Below, in pieces: positions 24,335 through 33,680 of a DNA stretch of 64,000 bases. Position 1 is the first letter of the stretch, and every line of letters begins with the position of its first letter. The notes beneath the pieces are model-generated. The model saw only the letters and a program-made list of their open reading frames with translations. It was not told the DNA's origin and did not search any database. The translations under genes were made by a program, and so were the position numbers. The DNA is from Crassaminicella profunda (GTDB lineage Bacteria; Bacillota; Clostridia; Peptostreptococcales; Thermotaleaceae): NCBI RefSeq assembly GCF_019884785.1, contig NZ_CP082326.1:2039355-2103354 (forward strand). Direction: 5' to 3'.

Positions 24335-26350
24335 TTAATTCTCATTGTCTTTTTTCAAATATAGAATAACCGTAGAACTTTCTGGAATGTTGGCTCCGGG
24401 CTTAGGAAATAAATCAACAATAATACTATCAGGATTTTCAACCTCAATTGGTTCTGTTTTATATTGTAATTTATGTTCCCCTAACACTTTCGTTGCTTCT
24501 TTTAGAGATAGATTTCTAACCTCTGGAACAACTACCTCACTTTTGGCATGCTCTTTTGCTTCTTCTTCATTGAAATTTGGCTCTACGTCTAAGTATCTTA
24601 AGGTATCTCTTATAATATCATGCACAACGGGTCCTGCATTTGTACCCCCATAGTGAACACCTTGAGGTTCATCTACAACTACTAAAACCGCAAGCTTCGG
24701 ATTATCAACAGGTGCTATTCCTACAAAGGAAGCATAAACCTTTCCATTAGCATACTTTCCATTGATAACCTTTTGAGCCGTTCCTGTTTTTCCCCCTACT
24801 CTATATCCAGGAATATATGCTTTTTTACCAGACCCTTCTGTTACAACTGTTTCCATCATAAGCCTTAATTCTCTTGCTGTTTTTTCTGATAATACCTGTC
24901 GAATCATCTTAGACTCGTATCGATGAATCACATTGCCCGAATCATCTACTAGCTCTTTCACAATCCTTGGCTCCATCAATTTCCCATCATTAGCAATAGC
25001 TGCTATAGCAGCACTTAATTGCATAGGTGTAACAGAGATTCCCTGTCCAAAGGATATAGTCCCAAGTTCTACAGGGCCTACATACTTTTTATTCTGTATG
25101 ATTGCACCTGTTTCCCCAGGTAAATCTATTCCTGTAGGTTTTGTAAATCCAAAAGCATCTATATATTCATACATCTTTTCAACCCCTAGTCTTTGCCCTA
25201 CTTCAACAAATACGGGATTACAAGAAGCCTGCAATGCCTGTGTAAAAGTTTCAGCTCCATGAGGTCTATAATATCTCCAACATCTTAGTCTTTGTCCCGC
25301 TACCATAATATACCCTTTACAATAAAATGGTGACTCTGGTTTTACAACTCCTTCTTCTAATCCTGCAGCAGCTGTAATTAGCTTAAATGTAGACCCTGGT
25401 TCATAAGTATCACTCACTAATGAATTTCTCCACATGCTATTCCATATTTTTTGTTTTCCTTTACTATCTGCAACCTCATACTCTCTTTTTTTATTTTCAT
25501 CTATTGGTATTCTAGGATTATTAGGATCATAATCAGGTTTTACTGCCATAGCCAAAACATCTCCTGTTTTTGGCTCCATTACTATAGCAAAAACTCTTTT
25601 CCCTTGTGATCTTACCAATGCATCCTCCATTGCTTTTTCCGTAAAATGTTGAATGACTTCATCAATAGTAAGAACTACATTCAATCCATTTTCTGCTTCA
25701 TAATACTTTTCCGTTCCATAATGCAGTTGTCTTCCTGCTGCATCTGTATTCTTAATCCATCTTCCAGGAAGCCCACTTAAGTATTTGTTATATTCAAGTT
25801 CAATACCACTAAGCCCTTGATTATCTGTTGTGGTATGTCCTATAATATGTGCAGCAAAATTTCCAAAGGGATAATATCTTCTATTATCTTCTGCAATCCA
25901 TATTCCATCTAATTTTTCTTTTCGAATAGCATCAGCCTTGTCTTTATCAATCCATTTTTTTACTTTTACTAACCCTTTATTTTGAGATAATTTTTCTTTT
26001 AATTCTTTTTCATCCATTTCTAGGATTTCAGCAAGCTTTTGGGAAGTTTCATCAAGTTTTTTAACAGATTCTGAAGAACTTTTTGCACTCTTTACTTCTG
26101 CTGGTCTTGCCCAAACGGTATTGGTACTTGCACTAATAGCTAGTTCCTTTCCTTTTCTATCATAGATAGCTCCTCTTTTTGCAGGAATTGGTATATCTCT
26201 TGTTTGCTGAATATGCGCAAGTTGTCTATATTTTTCTCCCTTTATAATCTGAATCCATCCGATTCTAAATATAAGTAAAAATAATGACGCGCTTACTAAA
26301 AACAACAAAAAAACTAATCTTTTTTTATTTGCAATAGTAGGTGTTGCCAA
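24335..26350 (-). CDS. Class B penicillin-binding protein with PASTA domain (FtsI/SpoVD type)
   Basis: Membrane-anchored transpeptidase cross-linking new peptidoglycan at the septum or in spore cortex. In 671 residues: membrane anchor about 11-30, dimerisation/pedestal domain (RGAIYDRKGKELA), transpeptidase domain with STFK at 320-323, SCN at 375-377 and KTGT at 521-524, and one C-terminal PASTA domain (about 605-671, VVPEVRNLSLKEATKVL). SpoVD of B. subtilis has this plan, as do vegetative PBP2B proteins with PASTA repeats, so division or sporulation use is undecided. It follows ftsL by 30 bp. Confidence 0.93.
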   Translation of the reverse strand: MATPTIANKKRLVFLLFLVSASLFLLIFRIGWIQIIKGEKYRQLAHIQQTRDIPIPAKRGAIYDRKGKELAISASTNTVWARPAEVKSAKSSSESVKKLDETSQKLAEILEMDEKELKEKLSQNKGLVKVKKWIDKDKADAIRKEKLDGIWIAEDNRRYYPFGNFAAHIIGHTTTDNQGLSGIELEYNKYLSGLPGRWIKNTDAAGRQLHYGTEKYYEAENGLNVVLTIDEVIQHFTEKAMEDALVRSQGKRVFAIVMEPKTGDVLAMAVKPDYDPNNPRIPIDENKKREYEVADSKGKQKIWNSMWRNSLVSDTYEPGSTFKLITAAAGLEEGVVKPESPFYCKGYIMVAGQRLRCWRYYRPHGAETFTQALQASCNPVFVEVGQRLGVEKMYEYIDAFGFTKPTGIDLPGETGAIIQNKKYVGPVELGTISFGQGISVTPMQLSAAIAAIANDGKLMEPRIVKELVDDSGNVIHRYESKMIRQVLSEKTARELRLMMETVVTEGSGKKAYIPGYRVGGKTGTAQKVINGKYANGKVYASFVGIAPVDNPKLAVLVVVDEPQGVHYGGTNAGPVVHDIIRDTLRYLDVEPNFNEEEAKEHAKSEVVVPEVRNLSLKEATKVLGEHKLQYKTEPIEVENPDSIIVDLFPKPGANIPESSTVILYLKKDNEN

Positions 26351-26380
26351 TGTTGCTGCCCCCTTATATTTAAATCCTAA

Positions 26381-26878
26381 TTAGTCTAATATAGAAATCA
26401 CTTTATAAAATACGCTTTTGATTCCCCCTATTAGACCTTCTTTGTTTGTTTCTTCCTGTGTTTCTCCGTTCTCTTCCATCTTTGAATTAGCCACCATATT
26501 ATTGCTCTCTAGTTTTATAAAGGCCATTTGAGATTTATCTGGATACTGCATTCCTAATTCTTCTCTTGCTTTTTTTTCAATAAGATCACTTCTCTTTACC
26601 CCATCCACTTGAACTTTTAGATTTTGAATATGTCCTTCTAACTGATGTATTTCCTTATTCAATCCATATATTTCATATTTTAGCTCTGATAACTTAGCAT
26701 ATCCTAGTAAAATAGTTATACATAAACTTCCAATCATCACAATGCTAAAAATCATTTGTACTTTGTGACTTGCCTTAATTTTAACTTTTTGTTTTGGCTT
26801 TTTTTCATTATTCCTTTTAGGCCCTTGCTGCTTAACTTCTTCTTCCATATAGTTATATTTTCTTTCTGCTACTACCAA
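26381..26878 (-). CDS. ftsL: FtsL-like cell division protein
   Basis: Small bitopic protein of the FtsL/DivIC class. The 165-residue sequence has a basic cytoplasmic part, one membrane segment (about 44-61, MIFSIVMIGSLCITILLGYA), then a coiled coil (LSELKYEIYGLNKEIHQLEGHIQNLKVQV) and the EKKAREELGMQYPDKSQMAFIKL motif common to this group. The start is TTG with GAGGTG in front; an ATG ten codons downstream is the alternative. Position between rsmH and the PBP gene is the classical place of ftsL. Confidence 0.88.
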   Translation of the reverse strand: MVVAERKYNYMEEEVKQQGPKRNNEKKPKQKVKIKASHKVQMIFSIVMIGSLCITILLGYAKLSELKYEIYGLNKEIHQLEGHIQNLKVQVDGVKRSDLIEKKAREELGMQYPDKSQMAFIKLESNNMVANSKMEENGETQEETNKEGLIGGIKSVFYKVISILD

Positions 26879-26908
26879 CCTTATTCACCTCTTCCCCCTT
26901 TTAGAACT

Positions 26909-27844
26909 TTAAACCTTTTCTGCTACTCTTAATTTCGCACTTCTAGATCTTGGGTTCATTTCTATTTCCTTATCTGATGGTATTATAGGTTTTCTGGTTA
27001 TTCTTTTTAAAACTGCTTTTCCCCCACACATACATATTGGTAGTTCAGGAGGACATTTACAAGCGGTACTCAAATCTTTAAAAGTATTCTTAACAATTCT
27101 ATCTTCTAAAGAATGGAAGGTAATAATAGAAATTCGACCGCCAGGGTTTAATTTTTCTGAAACATCTCTAATGGTCTGTTCAATAATTCCTAATTCATTA
27201 TTTACTTCTATTCTAATTGCTTGAAAGGTTCTCTTTGCTGGATGGGGTCCATCACGTCTTGCAGCAGCTGGAATAGCACTTTTAATGATTTCAACTAATT
27301 CTCCTGTTGTATCAATGGATTTTTCATTTCTTTCTTGCACAATAAACTGTGCTATTCTCTTTGCCCATCGTTCTTCTCCGTACATTTTAATAATACGTGT
27401 AAGTTCCTCTTCACTATAACCATTTATTACATCACTGGCAGTAAAGTTTTTTGTTCGATCCATTCTCATGTCTAAAGGTGCATCTTGCATGTATGAAAAT
27501 CCTCTACTTCCTTCATCCAATTGATAAGAAGATACCCCTAAATCAAGAACTACTCCATCAATAGCATCAATATTTAACTCTGTTAACACATTTTTTATAT
27601 TGGAAAAATTACTATGTACAAAAATCTTTTGATTTTCATATTTTTCTAACCTTCTCTTTGCTGCATCTAATGCATCTTGGTCTTGGTCAACGCCAATGAG
27701 TAATCCATCACGCCCTAAACTTTCACATATTTTTGATGAATGCCCTCCTCCACCTAAGGTTCCATCTACATATATTCCATTGGGTTTTATATCCAGATTT
27801 TCAATTGTTTCTCCTAACAATACTGAAACATGCTCAAAATTCAA
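26909..27844 (-). CDS. rsmH: RsmH (MraW), 16S rRNA m4C1402 methyltransferase
   Basis: SAM-dependent methyltransferase modifying cytosine 1402 of 16S rRNA. The 311-residue protein contains the SAM loop [42 protein letters not shown] and the C-terminal [13 protein letters not shown] with [28 protein letters not shown]. It lies right after mraZ in the standard dcw order. Length is normal. Confidence 0.97.
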   Translation of the reverse strand: MNFEHVSVLLGETIENLDIKPNGIYVDGTLGGGGHSSKICESLGRDGLLIGVDQDQDALDAAKRRLEKYENQKIFVHSNFSNIKNVLTELNIDAIDGVVLDLGVSSYQLDEGSRGFSYMQDAPLDMRMDRTKNFTASDVINGYSEEELTRIIKMYGEERWAKRIAQFIVQERNEKSIDTTGELVEIIKSAIPAAARRDGPHPAKRTFQAIRIEVNNELGIIEQTIRDVSEKLNPGGRISIITFHSLEDRIVKNTFKDLSTACKCPPELPICMCGGKAVLKRITRKPIIPSDKEIEMNPRSRSAKLRVAEKV

Positions 27845-27900
27845 ATCGCCACCTGCTTTCTTAGTTTTTAAATAGTATCTGTTTTTCTCTCATTAAATAT

Positions 27901-28332
27901 TTAAATCCCTAGTTCAACCATTTTTTCAGCAATATCATCATAACTTAAGTCAGCAGTTTCATTATAAAGTTCCCACTGCTCCTTACTCCAAATCTCTACT
28001 CTATTAGATACTCCTATTGTTACAATATCTTTGTCAAGTTTTCCATGCTTTCTTAAATTGGTTGGAATAGTAATTCTCCCTTGTTTATCTAATTCTGATT
28101 CTGTTGCACCTGAAAAAAAGAATCTTACAAAAGCTCTTGCATCTCTACTTGTCAAAGGTAATTTTTTTAATTTATTTTCAATACTTTTCCATTCTTCTTG
28201 AGGATATACAAACAAACAATGATCAAGACCTTTTGTTACAATAAATTTTTCCCCTAAATCTTCTCGAAATTTAGAAGGAATAATCACTCTTCCTTTTGCA
28301 TCAATTGTATGAAAATATTCTCCTATGAACAC
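27901..28332 (-). CDS. mraZ: MraZ transcriptional regulator
   Basis: DNA-binding protein with two SpoVT/AbrB-like domains that controls dcw operon transcription in several bacteria. The GTG at 28332 is chosen because GGGGTG precedes it and the product starts [23 protein letters not shown] as in the family (143 residues). The second domain repeats the pattern ([22 protein letters not shown]). It is the first gene of the cluster, 57 bp before rsmH. Confidence 0.95.
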   Translation of the reverse strand: MFIGEYFHTIDAKGRVIIPSKFREDLGEKFIVTKGLDHCLFVYPQEEWKSIENKLKKLPLTSRDARAFVRFFFSGATESELDKQGRITIPTNLRKHGKLDKDIVTIGVSNRVEIWSKEQWELYNETADLSYDDIAEKMVELGI

Positions 28333-28470
28333 ATTTTCACCCCATTTTAGGAAAAGGCCTCCACCATCCTCCACTTCTCACCACTTTTAAATAATTTCTA
28401 TGAGTTTTTAAAAAATCCTTCTCAAAATAAATATTTTTTATTAGGTATATGCTACTATTTTTATCAATCA

Positions 28471-28502
28471 AAAAACCTTCAAGCCTGTACTTGAAGGTTT
28501 TT
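28471..28502 (-). terminator. Terminator after the Spo0E-like gene
   Basis: Perfect 13-bp inverted repeat (AAAAACCTTCAAG / CTTGAAGGTTTTT) with a 6-nt loop and T-run. It closes the Spo0E-like gene on the minus strand and insulates mraZ from it. Confidence 0.85.
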
Positions 28503-28509
28503 CTTAAAA

Positions 28510-28662
28510 TTATATCATCATAGATTGTTTTTTATTTTTATAAAAAGCAATAATAAGCTTGTCTAATTCAACACTTACACTATAAATTTCCTCATAACTA
28601 CATCCAAATTTAATAAGATCATTTAATTTGGTTCGTACTTTTTCTATATCGTACTTTGACAT
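28510..28662 (-). CDS. Spo0E-like aspartyl-phosphate phosphatase
   Basis: A 50-residue protein in the gap between lgt and mraZ. It has the Spo0E family core SVSVELDKLIIAFYK; related proteins remove phosphate from Spo0A-P or Spo0F-P and delay sporulation. The ATG at 28662 follows GGGGTG. The first half (MSKYDIEKVRTKLNDLIKFG) matches the expected first helix. It has its own terminator. Target and phosphatase activity are inferred from the family. Confidence 0.8.
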   Translation of the reverse strand: MSKYDIEKVRTKLNDLIKFGCSYEEIYSVSVELDKLIIAFYKNKKQSMMI

Positions 28663-28849
28663 ACCTACACCCCATATTCCTACCCTATATTTTGCTAATA
28701 GTTACAATTTTTAGCACGAATATATACTATTACAATTTCAAATATATGTCAACAGCATATTATGACAATACAATTACAAATTTATTACAATTTTATTTTT
28801 TCTAAAATCAGCCTTATTTTTTCTGCTTATTTCGAGTAAGTCACCTAAT

Positions 28850-29575
28850 TTATGATTTTTTTCTTCCTATGTATATAAAAGTACTTGCTAACAAAATAGC
28901 ACCTATGCTCATTAGTTGGGCTACTCTAAATGAACCAAACATCAAGCTGTCTATTCTTAATCCTTCAATAAAGAATCTTGCTGTAGAATAAAGAGCCACA
29001 TACAATAAAAACAATTCTCCATGAAATTTCTTCTTTTTGTCATACCATAGCAAAAATAGGAAAACCATAAAATTCCAAATAGATTCATAAAGGAAAGTTG
29101 GATGCACTTTTACACCATCTACCACAATAGCCCATGGTAAATCTGTAGGACTTCCATAAGCTTCTTTGTTAATAAAATTTCCCCATCTTCCAATGGCTTG
29201 TCCTAAAATAATACTTGGAGCGCATATATCTGCCATTTTTCTAAATGAAATATGATGCTTCTTACAAAAGAAATATCCTACTAATACGCCTCCTATGACA
29301 CCACCATGAATAGCTAACCCACCTTGTCGAATATTGATCATGCTGAGAATATCTCCCCCATAGGATTTAAAATTAAAAATCACATAATAGGTTCTTGCGC
29401 CAATGATAGCAGCAGGAATTGCAAATAATAATAAATCCAGTACCTTTTCTTCTGGTATTCCTTGTTTTTTTGCCCTTTTAATTGCAAGGATTGTCCCTAA
29501 TACCATTCCTGTTGCAATGAGTATTCCATACCATCTTATTGATAGTCCAAATAATTTAAATGCTACTGGATCCAA
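28850..29575 (-). CDS. lgt: Lgt, prolipoprotein diacylglyceryl transferase
   Basis: Integral membrane enzyme that transfers diacylglycerol to the lipobox cysteine of prolipoproteins. The 241-residue protein has about seven hydrophobic segments, RQGGLAIHGGVIGGVL, the signature GRWGNFINKEAYGSP and a C-terminal FFIEGLRIDSL. The lipoprotein at 39502-39939 is the kind of substrate it would process. It is separated from both neighbours and appears to be a single-gene unit. Confidence 0.96.
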   Translation of the reverse strand: MDPVAFKLFGLSIRWYGILIATGMVLGTILAIKRAKKQGIPEEKVLDLLLFAIPAAIIGARTYYVIFNFKSYGGDILSMINIRQGGLAIHGGVIGGVLVGYFFCKKHHISFRKMADICAPSIILGQAIGRWGNFINKEAYGSPTDLPWAIVVDGVKVHPTFLYESIWNFMVFLFLLWYDKKKKFHGELFLLYVALYSTARFFIEGLRIDSLMFGSFRVAQLMSIGAILLASTFIYIGRKKS

Positions 29576-29653
29576 ATCAAATCACTCCTTAAAAAGTTTT
29601 GGTTGTCAGGAAACTGACAACCATTCTTTACTATTATAATAAATTTATTCATT

Positions 29654-30949
29654 TTATTCAAAGGATTTTGGACTAATAATAGATAATACACATCTTTCCC
29701 TATGAAAATGTTCCTTAAATCGTTTTTGTATGGTCTCAAATTCAATGTTTTTTAAATCTTCCACATAATCAAAAATATTGATCCCTTTAAAATAATAAGA
29801 GACAAAAGTAGTAGCAATAAACTCTACCGAATTGTAATAGCTTAAATGCTGTCCTATGTGCTTTTTCTTAATTCTTTCAAAATCCTCTTTGTTTAATCCT
29901 ATACTTTTTAACTTTTGTATATGGGAAAGAACCGCTTCTAAAACCTTTTTAGGATTTTTAGACTCTCCTCCTAACATAGAGTATGCATAATCTTTTTCTC
30001 CTGTATATTCATTTTCAAATGTATCATTAATCAATCCTTCTTCATAAAGAGTCTTATATAAATCTGAACTCTTTCCAAATAACATATCTAGTAGTATTTT
30101 TGTACCTATATCCTTTTTTAAAAGTTCTTTAGGACTAAGGCCATTGTCTACATCTTTAAAAGCAATATTAAAAAGTGGAATAGAAACATCTAATTTTTCT
30201 TCAATAATATTTTGAACGATTTCTTCTGGCTCTTCTGGATAAATTCTCTCAATTCCTTTTTCTATTTTTTCTTGCTTTTTTTGAAGCTTTTCAATGATAG
30301 AAAAAGCTTTTGTTTGGTCCACATCCCCTACGATAAATACAATCATATTAGACGGATCATAAAAAGTGTTGTAGCACTTGTAAAGATCTTCCTTTGTTAT
30401 TTTACTAATGCTTTCTACCGTTCCTGCAATATCAACCCTTACTGGATGATGATGATACATTGCCTTTAATCCATTAAAAAATACTTTCCAATTAGGATTA
30501 TCTTCATACATCTTTATTTCCTGCCCTATGATTCCCTTTTCCTTTTCAACATTTTCATCTGTAAAATAGGGAGACTGTACAAAATTCATCAATACTTCAA
30601 GATTTTCATAAAATCTATCTGTAGATGAGAATAAATAGCAAGTTGAAGTGAAATTTGTATAAGCATTTACATTTGATCCTAATTCAGAAAACTTATCAAA
30701 TATACTTCCCTCTGGTTCTTCAAACAATTTATGCTCTAAAAAGTGTGCAATTCCATCAGGAACCTTTGTGGCTTCACTTTCTCCTGGGATTACAAATTCA
30801 CTCTCATTAGAACCATAATTTGTAGCAAAAATAGCATATTGCTTTGTATAGCCTTCCTTAGGCATAAAAAATACTTTAAGACCATTGGGTAGTTCTTTTA
30901 AAATCATTTTTTCTTTTAATAATTTGCTTTCTATGGTTTTTACAGTCAT
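29654..30949 (-). CDS. M16-family zinc peptidase (YmfH-like)
   Basis: A 431-residue protein with the inverted zinc motif HFLEH at 69-73 and the downstream glutamate region EKEKGIIGQEIKMYEDNP, so it should be a catalytic M16 peptidase. It lies 1 bp after a second M16-like gene that lacks this motif; such pairs form heterodimers in many bacteria (YmfF/YmfH, PqqL-type). Substrate unknown. The ATG is near the end of the preceding gene, giving translational coupling. Confidence 0.9.
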   Translation of the reverse strand: MTVKTIESKLLKEKMILKELPNGLKVFFMPKEGYTKQYAIFATNYGSNESEFVIPGESEATKVPDGIAHFLEHKLFEEPEGSIFDKFSELGSNVNAYTNFTSTCYLFSSTDRFYENLEVLMNFVQSPYFTDENVEKEKGIIGQEIKMYEDNPNWKVFFNGLKAMYHHHPVRVDIAGTVESISKITKEDLYKCYNTFYDPSNMIVFIVGDVDQTKAFSIIEKLQKKQEKIEKGIERIYPEEPEEIVQNIIEEKLDVSIPLFNIAFKDVDNGLSPKELLKKDIGTKILLDMLFGKSSDLYKTLYEEGLINDTFENEYTGEKDYAYSMLGGESKNPKKVLEAVLSHIQKLKSIGLNKEDFERIKKKHIGQHLSYYNSVEFIATTFVSYYFKGINIFDYVEDLKNIEFETIQKRFKEHFHRERCVLSIISPKSFE

Positions 30950-30950
30950 C

Positions 30951-32231
30951 TTATCGAACCTCCCCTTTATTTTTTAGGAAGTATATGGTGTCTAATTGCA
31001 TATTCTTTCCTGCTTCAATAATTTGCTCTTTAGTCACTTTTCTAATTTTTTCAATCATGGTCTCGAGTGTATCCTCACTACCGCTTATAGCCTGTGAATA
31101 ATAGAAATCTCCCAGCATATAAGGGCTATCTGTCATTCCTCGAATAGATGTAATAATAGAATTTTTAGCACTTTCTATATCTTCATTAGAAAAGTTTCCT
31201 TGATTCATCTCGCCTATTTCCTTTTCAATGAGTTTGATCCCTTTTTCATAATTTACAAATTCTATTCCAGAACCTATCATCATAAGTGATTTAAACTTTT
31301 CAACCCTTGAAAATATATAGTAGCAAAGACTTTCTTTTTCCCTAATATTTTTGAAAAACTTTGAGTTTGGTCCTCCTCCTAAAATATTAGAATACACCAA
31401 TAGAGGATGATACAGTTCACTTTCAAAAGGAATATTGGTTCTATATCCAAGATTTAATTTTCCTTGATTGATATCCATCTCTTCTTCTATTTTATTTACT
31501 TGATCAGGAAAGCACTCTATTTTTTCCCTTTCTATAGATACTACATCCACTTGCTTGAACTTCAATTTTTCAGTTACTAATGTTTGTATTTCTAATTCAT
31601 CAAAATCTCCTACTACACAAATATCAATAGGAGACGTACGAATAATGTTTTTATAGTGTTCATATAAAGATTCGCTGGTTACATTTTTTAAATCCTCTAT
31701 ATTTCCATAAGTGTACAATGAAAAATTCTCATCTTTGCACATTTCTTCAATACAACGATCATATGCATATTTCATCTTATCATTTTTTCGTCCTTCTATT
31801 CTCTCTATTAAATTGTCTTTTTCTTGGTCAACATAATCTTTTTCAAAGCAACCATTTACCATGTGTGGATCATTTATATACTCATTGAGTATTTCCATTC
31901 CCTCTGCCAATAAATTGTTATCTTCTACATATTGGTCATTAATCAGTTGCATTCTAAACTGAATAATATTTCTTTCACCTTTTTTAGCCACATCACATCC
32001 TAAAAAAGCTCCATATAATCCTTCTAATTTCTTTGATATTTCCATTGAACTTGTATATTTTTTTGTTCCTCTAGGTAATACCATAGATAATAGGGCATTT
32101 TTTGTAACCTCTTCTTTTATAAGAGGTCTTTTTAAATACACACTTACTAAAGTTGTTTTAAATTTATCTGTTTTAATAATATGTAACTTTATCTTTTTTC
32201 CAATTTCTATAGGTTTTAATCTATTTAGCAA
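30951..32231 (-). CDS. M16-family non-catalytic partner (YmfF-like)
   Basis: The start is TTG at 32231 (MLNRLKPIEIGKKIKLHIIKTDKFKTT), 7 nt after AAGGAGGG; the ATG earlier in the frame is part of the same leader. The 426-residue sequence follows the M16 fold but the zinc motif is missing: where HxxEH is expected it reads LSMVLPRGTKKYTSS. A C-terminal M16_C-like region includes GPNSKFFKNIREKESLCYYIFS. It likely supports substrate binding by the catalytic partner encoded 1 bp downstream. Confidence 0.88.
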   Translation of the reverse strand: MLNRLKPIEIGKKIKLHIIKTDKFKTTLVSVYLKRPLIKEEVTKNALLSMVLPRGTKKYTSSMEISKKLEGLYGAFLGCDVAKKGERNIIQFRMQLINDQYVEDNNLLAEGMEILNEYINDPHMVNGCFEKDYVDQEKDNLIERIEGRKNDKMKYAYDRCIEEMCKDENFSLYTYGNIEDLKNVTSESLYEHYKNIIRTSPIDICVVGDFDELEIQTLVTEKLKFKQVDVVSIEREKIECFPDQVNKIEEEMDINQGKLNLGYRTNIPFESELYHPLLVYSNILGGGPNSKFFKNIREKESLCYYIFSRVEKFKSLMMIGSGIEFVNYEKGIKLIEKEIGEMNQGNFSNEDIESAKNSIITSIRGMTDSPYMLGDFYYSQAISGSEDTLETMIEKIRKVTKEQIIEAGKNMQLDTIYFLKNKGEVR

Positions 32232-32349
32232 ATTTAACCCTCCTTGCATTATTTTGTATATTCTATTTATATCGCAAAATCCCCATATTGTCACTACTTA
32301 TTATGGTTTATCATTTCTATTATATACATTTTTGAAATGCTAAAACCAT

Positions 32350-33525
32350 TTAATTCCATTCTTCTACATTCATAAGCCTAATTCTAAATTCTAATTCTTC
32401 TATAACAAAATCACTTTCTCCCCAACCTTTTAGATATTTTATATCTACATCTTCTGCACCCTTAATTTTTTTAATTAATTTTTCTATTTTGTACTGATTT
32501 TCTATTTTATCTAATATATCATCCATTCCTATTAATAAAATTTTTCCAACTCCATATTGCTGAAGTTCTCTTAAATTTTTATTAATCTCAGCATCATTAA
32601 GACTTTGTTGTGTAAATTTTATCTTTCTTTCTTCGAACCCATTTTTTATCAACTCTTTTTTGATATTTTCCATAAACATTCTTCCTTGATTAACGGTTTT
32701 AGGCCCTAAATCTACATCATTCCTATTCCCCATTAAAACAATACCTATCTCATTTTTATCATCATTTTCCTTGCATACTTCTTTTATAATAGCTTTTGTA
32801 ATTTTTTCACCATTCCAAAGAGGAGACATGAATTTCAACAGATTCTTACTCGTATATAAATTTTCCATTTCCAATTCGTGAACAACATATTGATAATTTA
32901 TTGACTCTGTCAAAAATATAGGAGCAATGATCATCTTCTTATATTTTTCTCTTAATGCTTTTTCATAAATAACATCCTTATAATATGGTTTATTATTTAA
33001 ATAGGAAACATAAATATCATAGCCATGATCTAAATGATCAGAAAGCTTTTGCCCAATTCTTCTACTTATATCATTGTATTTGCTGATTCCTACATTTTCA
33101 TAGACTCTTTTATATTGATATAATCTAAGGGGCAAAAATATATTCTCCTTTAAGGAATGTTTTCTATTCATATTCTTTAAAAGAATAGGTATATCATACC
33201 TTTCAGGTTCTCCATCATATACCAAAAATACAGCTGTATTTTCATTTGTCTCTGTATAAATAGACTCTTTTTTCCCTTCATTTTTATATTCAAAAAAAAA
33301 CAAAACATGACTACATATTAAAAAACCTACAATCATTCCACATATTCCTGTACAAAATTGTACAAAGTTTACTTTTTTTATATTTTTAATAAATATACAA
33401 ACAAATATGGTTAAAATAACAATAGAAAGTCTCTCAAGAAATCCAAAGCTCACTAAATAACATATGATAAATATAGAAAACACAATAGCAAAAATCAGTG
33501 CTTTCATATTCTTTATAATCTTCAT
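32350..33525 (-). CDS. Membrane-anchored protein with degenerate ferrochelatase-like domain
   Basis: A 391-residue protein with three or four hydrophobic segments in the first ~85 residues, then a soluble part. It opens AVFLVYDGEPERYDIPILLKNM and continues VYENVGISKYNDISRRIGQKL, DIYVSYLNNKPYYKDVI and KKMIIAPIFLTES. These match the order of ferrochelatase landmarks (opening loop, GG-S-P-L region, PLYP strand). The second half has GIVLMGNRNDVDL and ILLIGMDDILDKIENQYKIEKLI, similar to the C-terminal half, but the catalytic histidine region of the enzyme is not conserved. Probably a chelatase-fold sensor or binding protein; the assignment is structural inference. Confidence 0.55.
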   Translation of the reverse strand: MKIIKNMKALIFAIVFSIFIICYLVSFGFLERLSIVILTIFVCIFIKNIKKVNFVQFCTGICGMIVGFLICSHVLFFFEYKNEGKKESIYTETNENTAVFLVYDGEPERYDIPILLKNMNRKHSLKENIFLPLRLYQYKRVYENVGISKYNDISRRIGQKLSDHLDHGYDIYVSYLNNKPYYKDVIYEKALREKYKKMIIAPIFLTESINYQYVVHELEMENLYTSKNLLKFMSPLWNGEKITKAIIKEVCKENDDKNEIGIVLMGNRNDVDLGPKTVNQGRMFMENIKKELIKNGFEERKIKFTQQSLNDAEINKNLRELQQYGVGKILLIGMDDILDKIENQYKIEKLIKKIKGAEDVDIKYLKGWGESDFVIEELEFRIRLMNVEEWN

Positions 33526-33603
33526 AAAGCCCCACCCCCTAATTTATTTTATTGATATATCCTACTAAATATGAAAAAAGAACTAGTTGCGTCTTTCTTT
33601 TTA

Positions 33604-33632
33604 TTGAACTACTCGTACTTATCAGTTATAAT
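33604..33632 (+). promoter_or_regulatory. Sigma-A-type promoter of ychF
   Basis: TTGAAC (33604-33609), 17-bp spacer and TATAAT (33627-33632), 49 bp before the ychF start codon. Close match to the vegetative consensus. Confidence 0.7.
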
Positions 33633-33680
33633 TTAATTTGTATGAAAATCACATAGATCGTTTGAAAGGAAGAGTTACAA

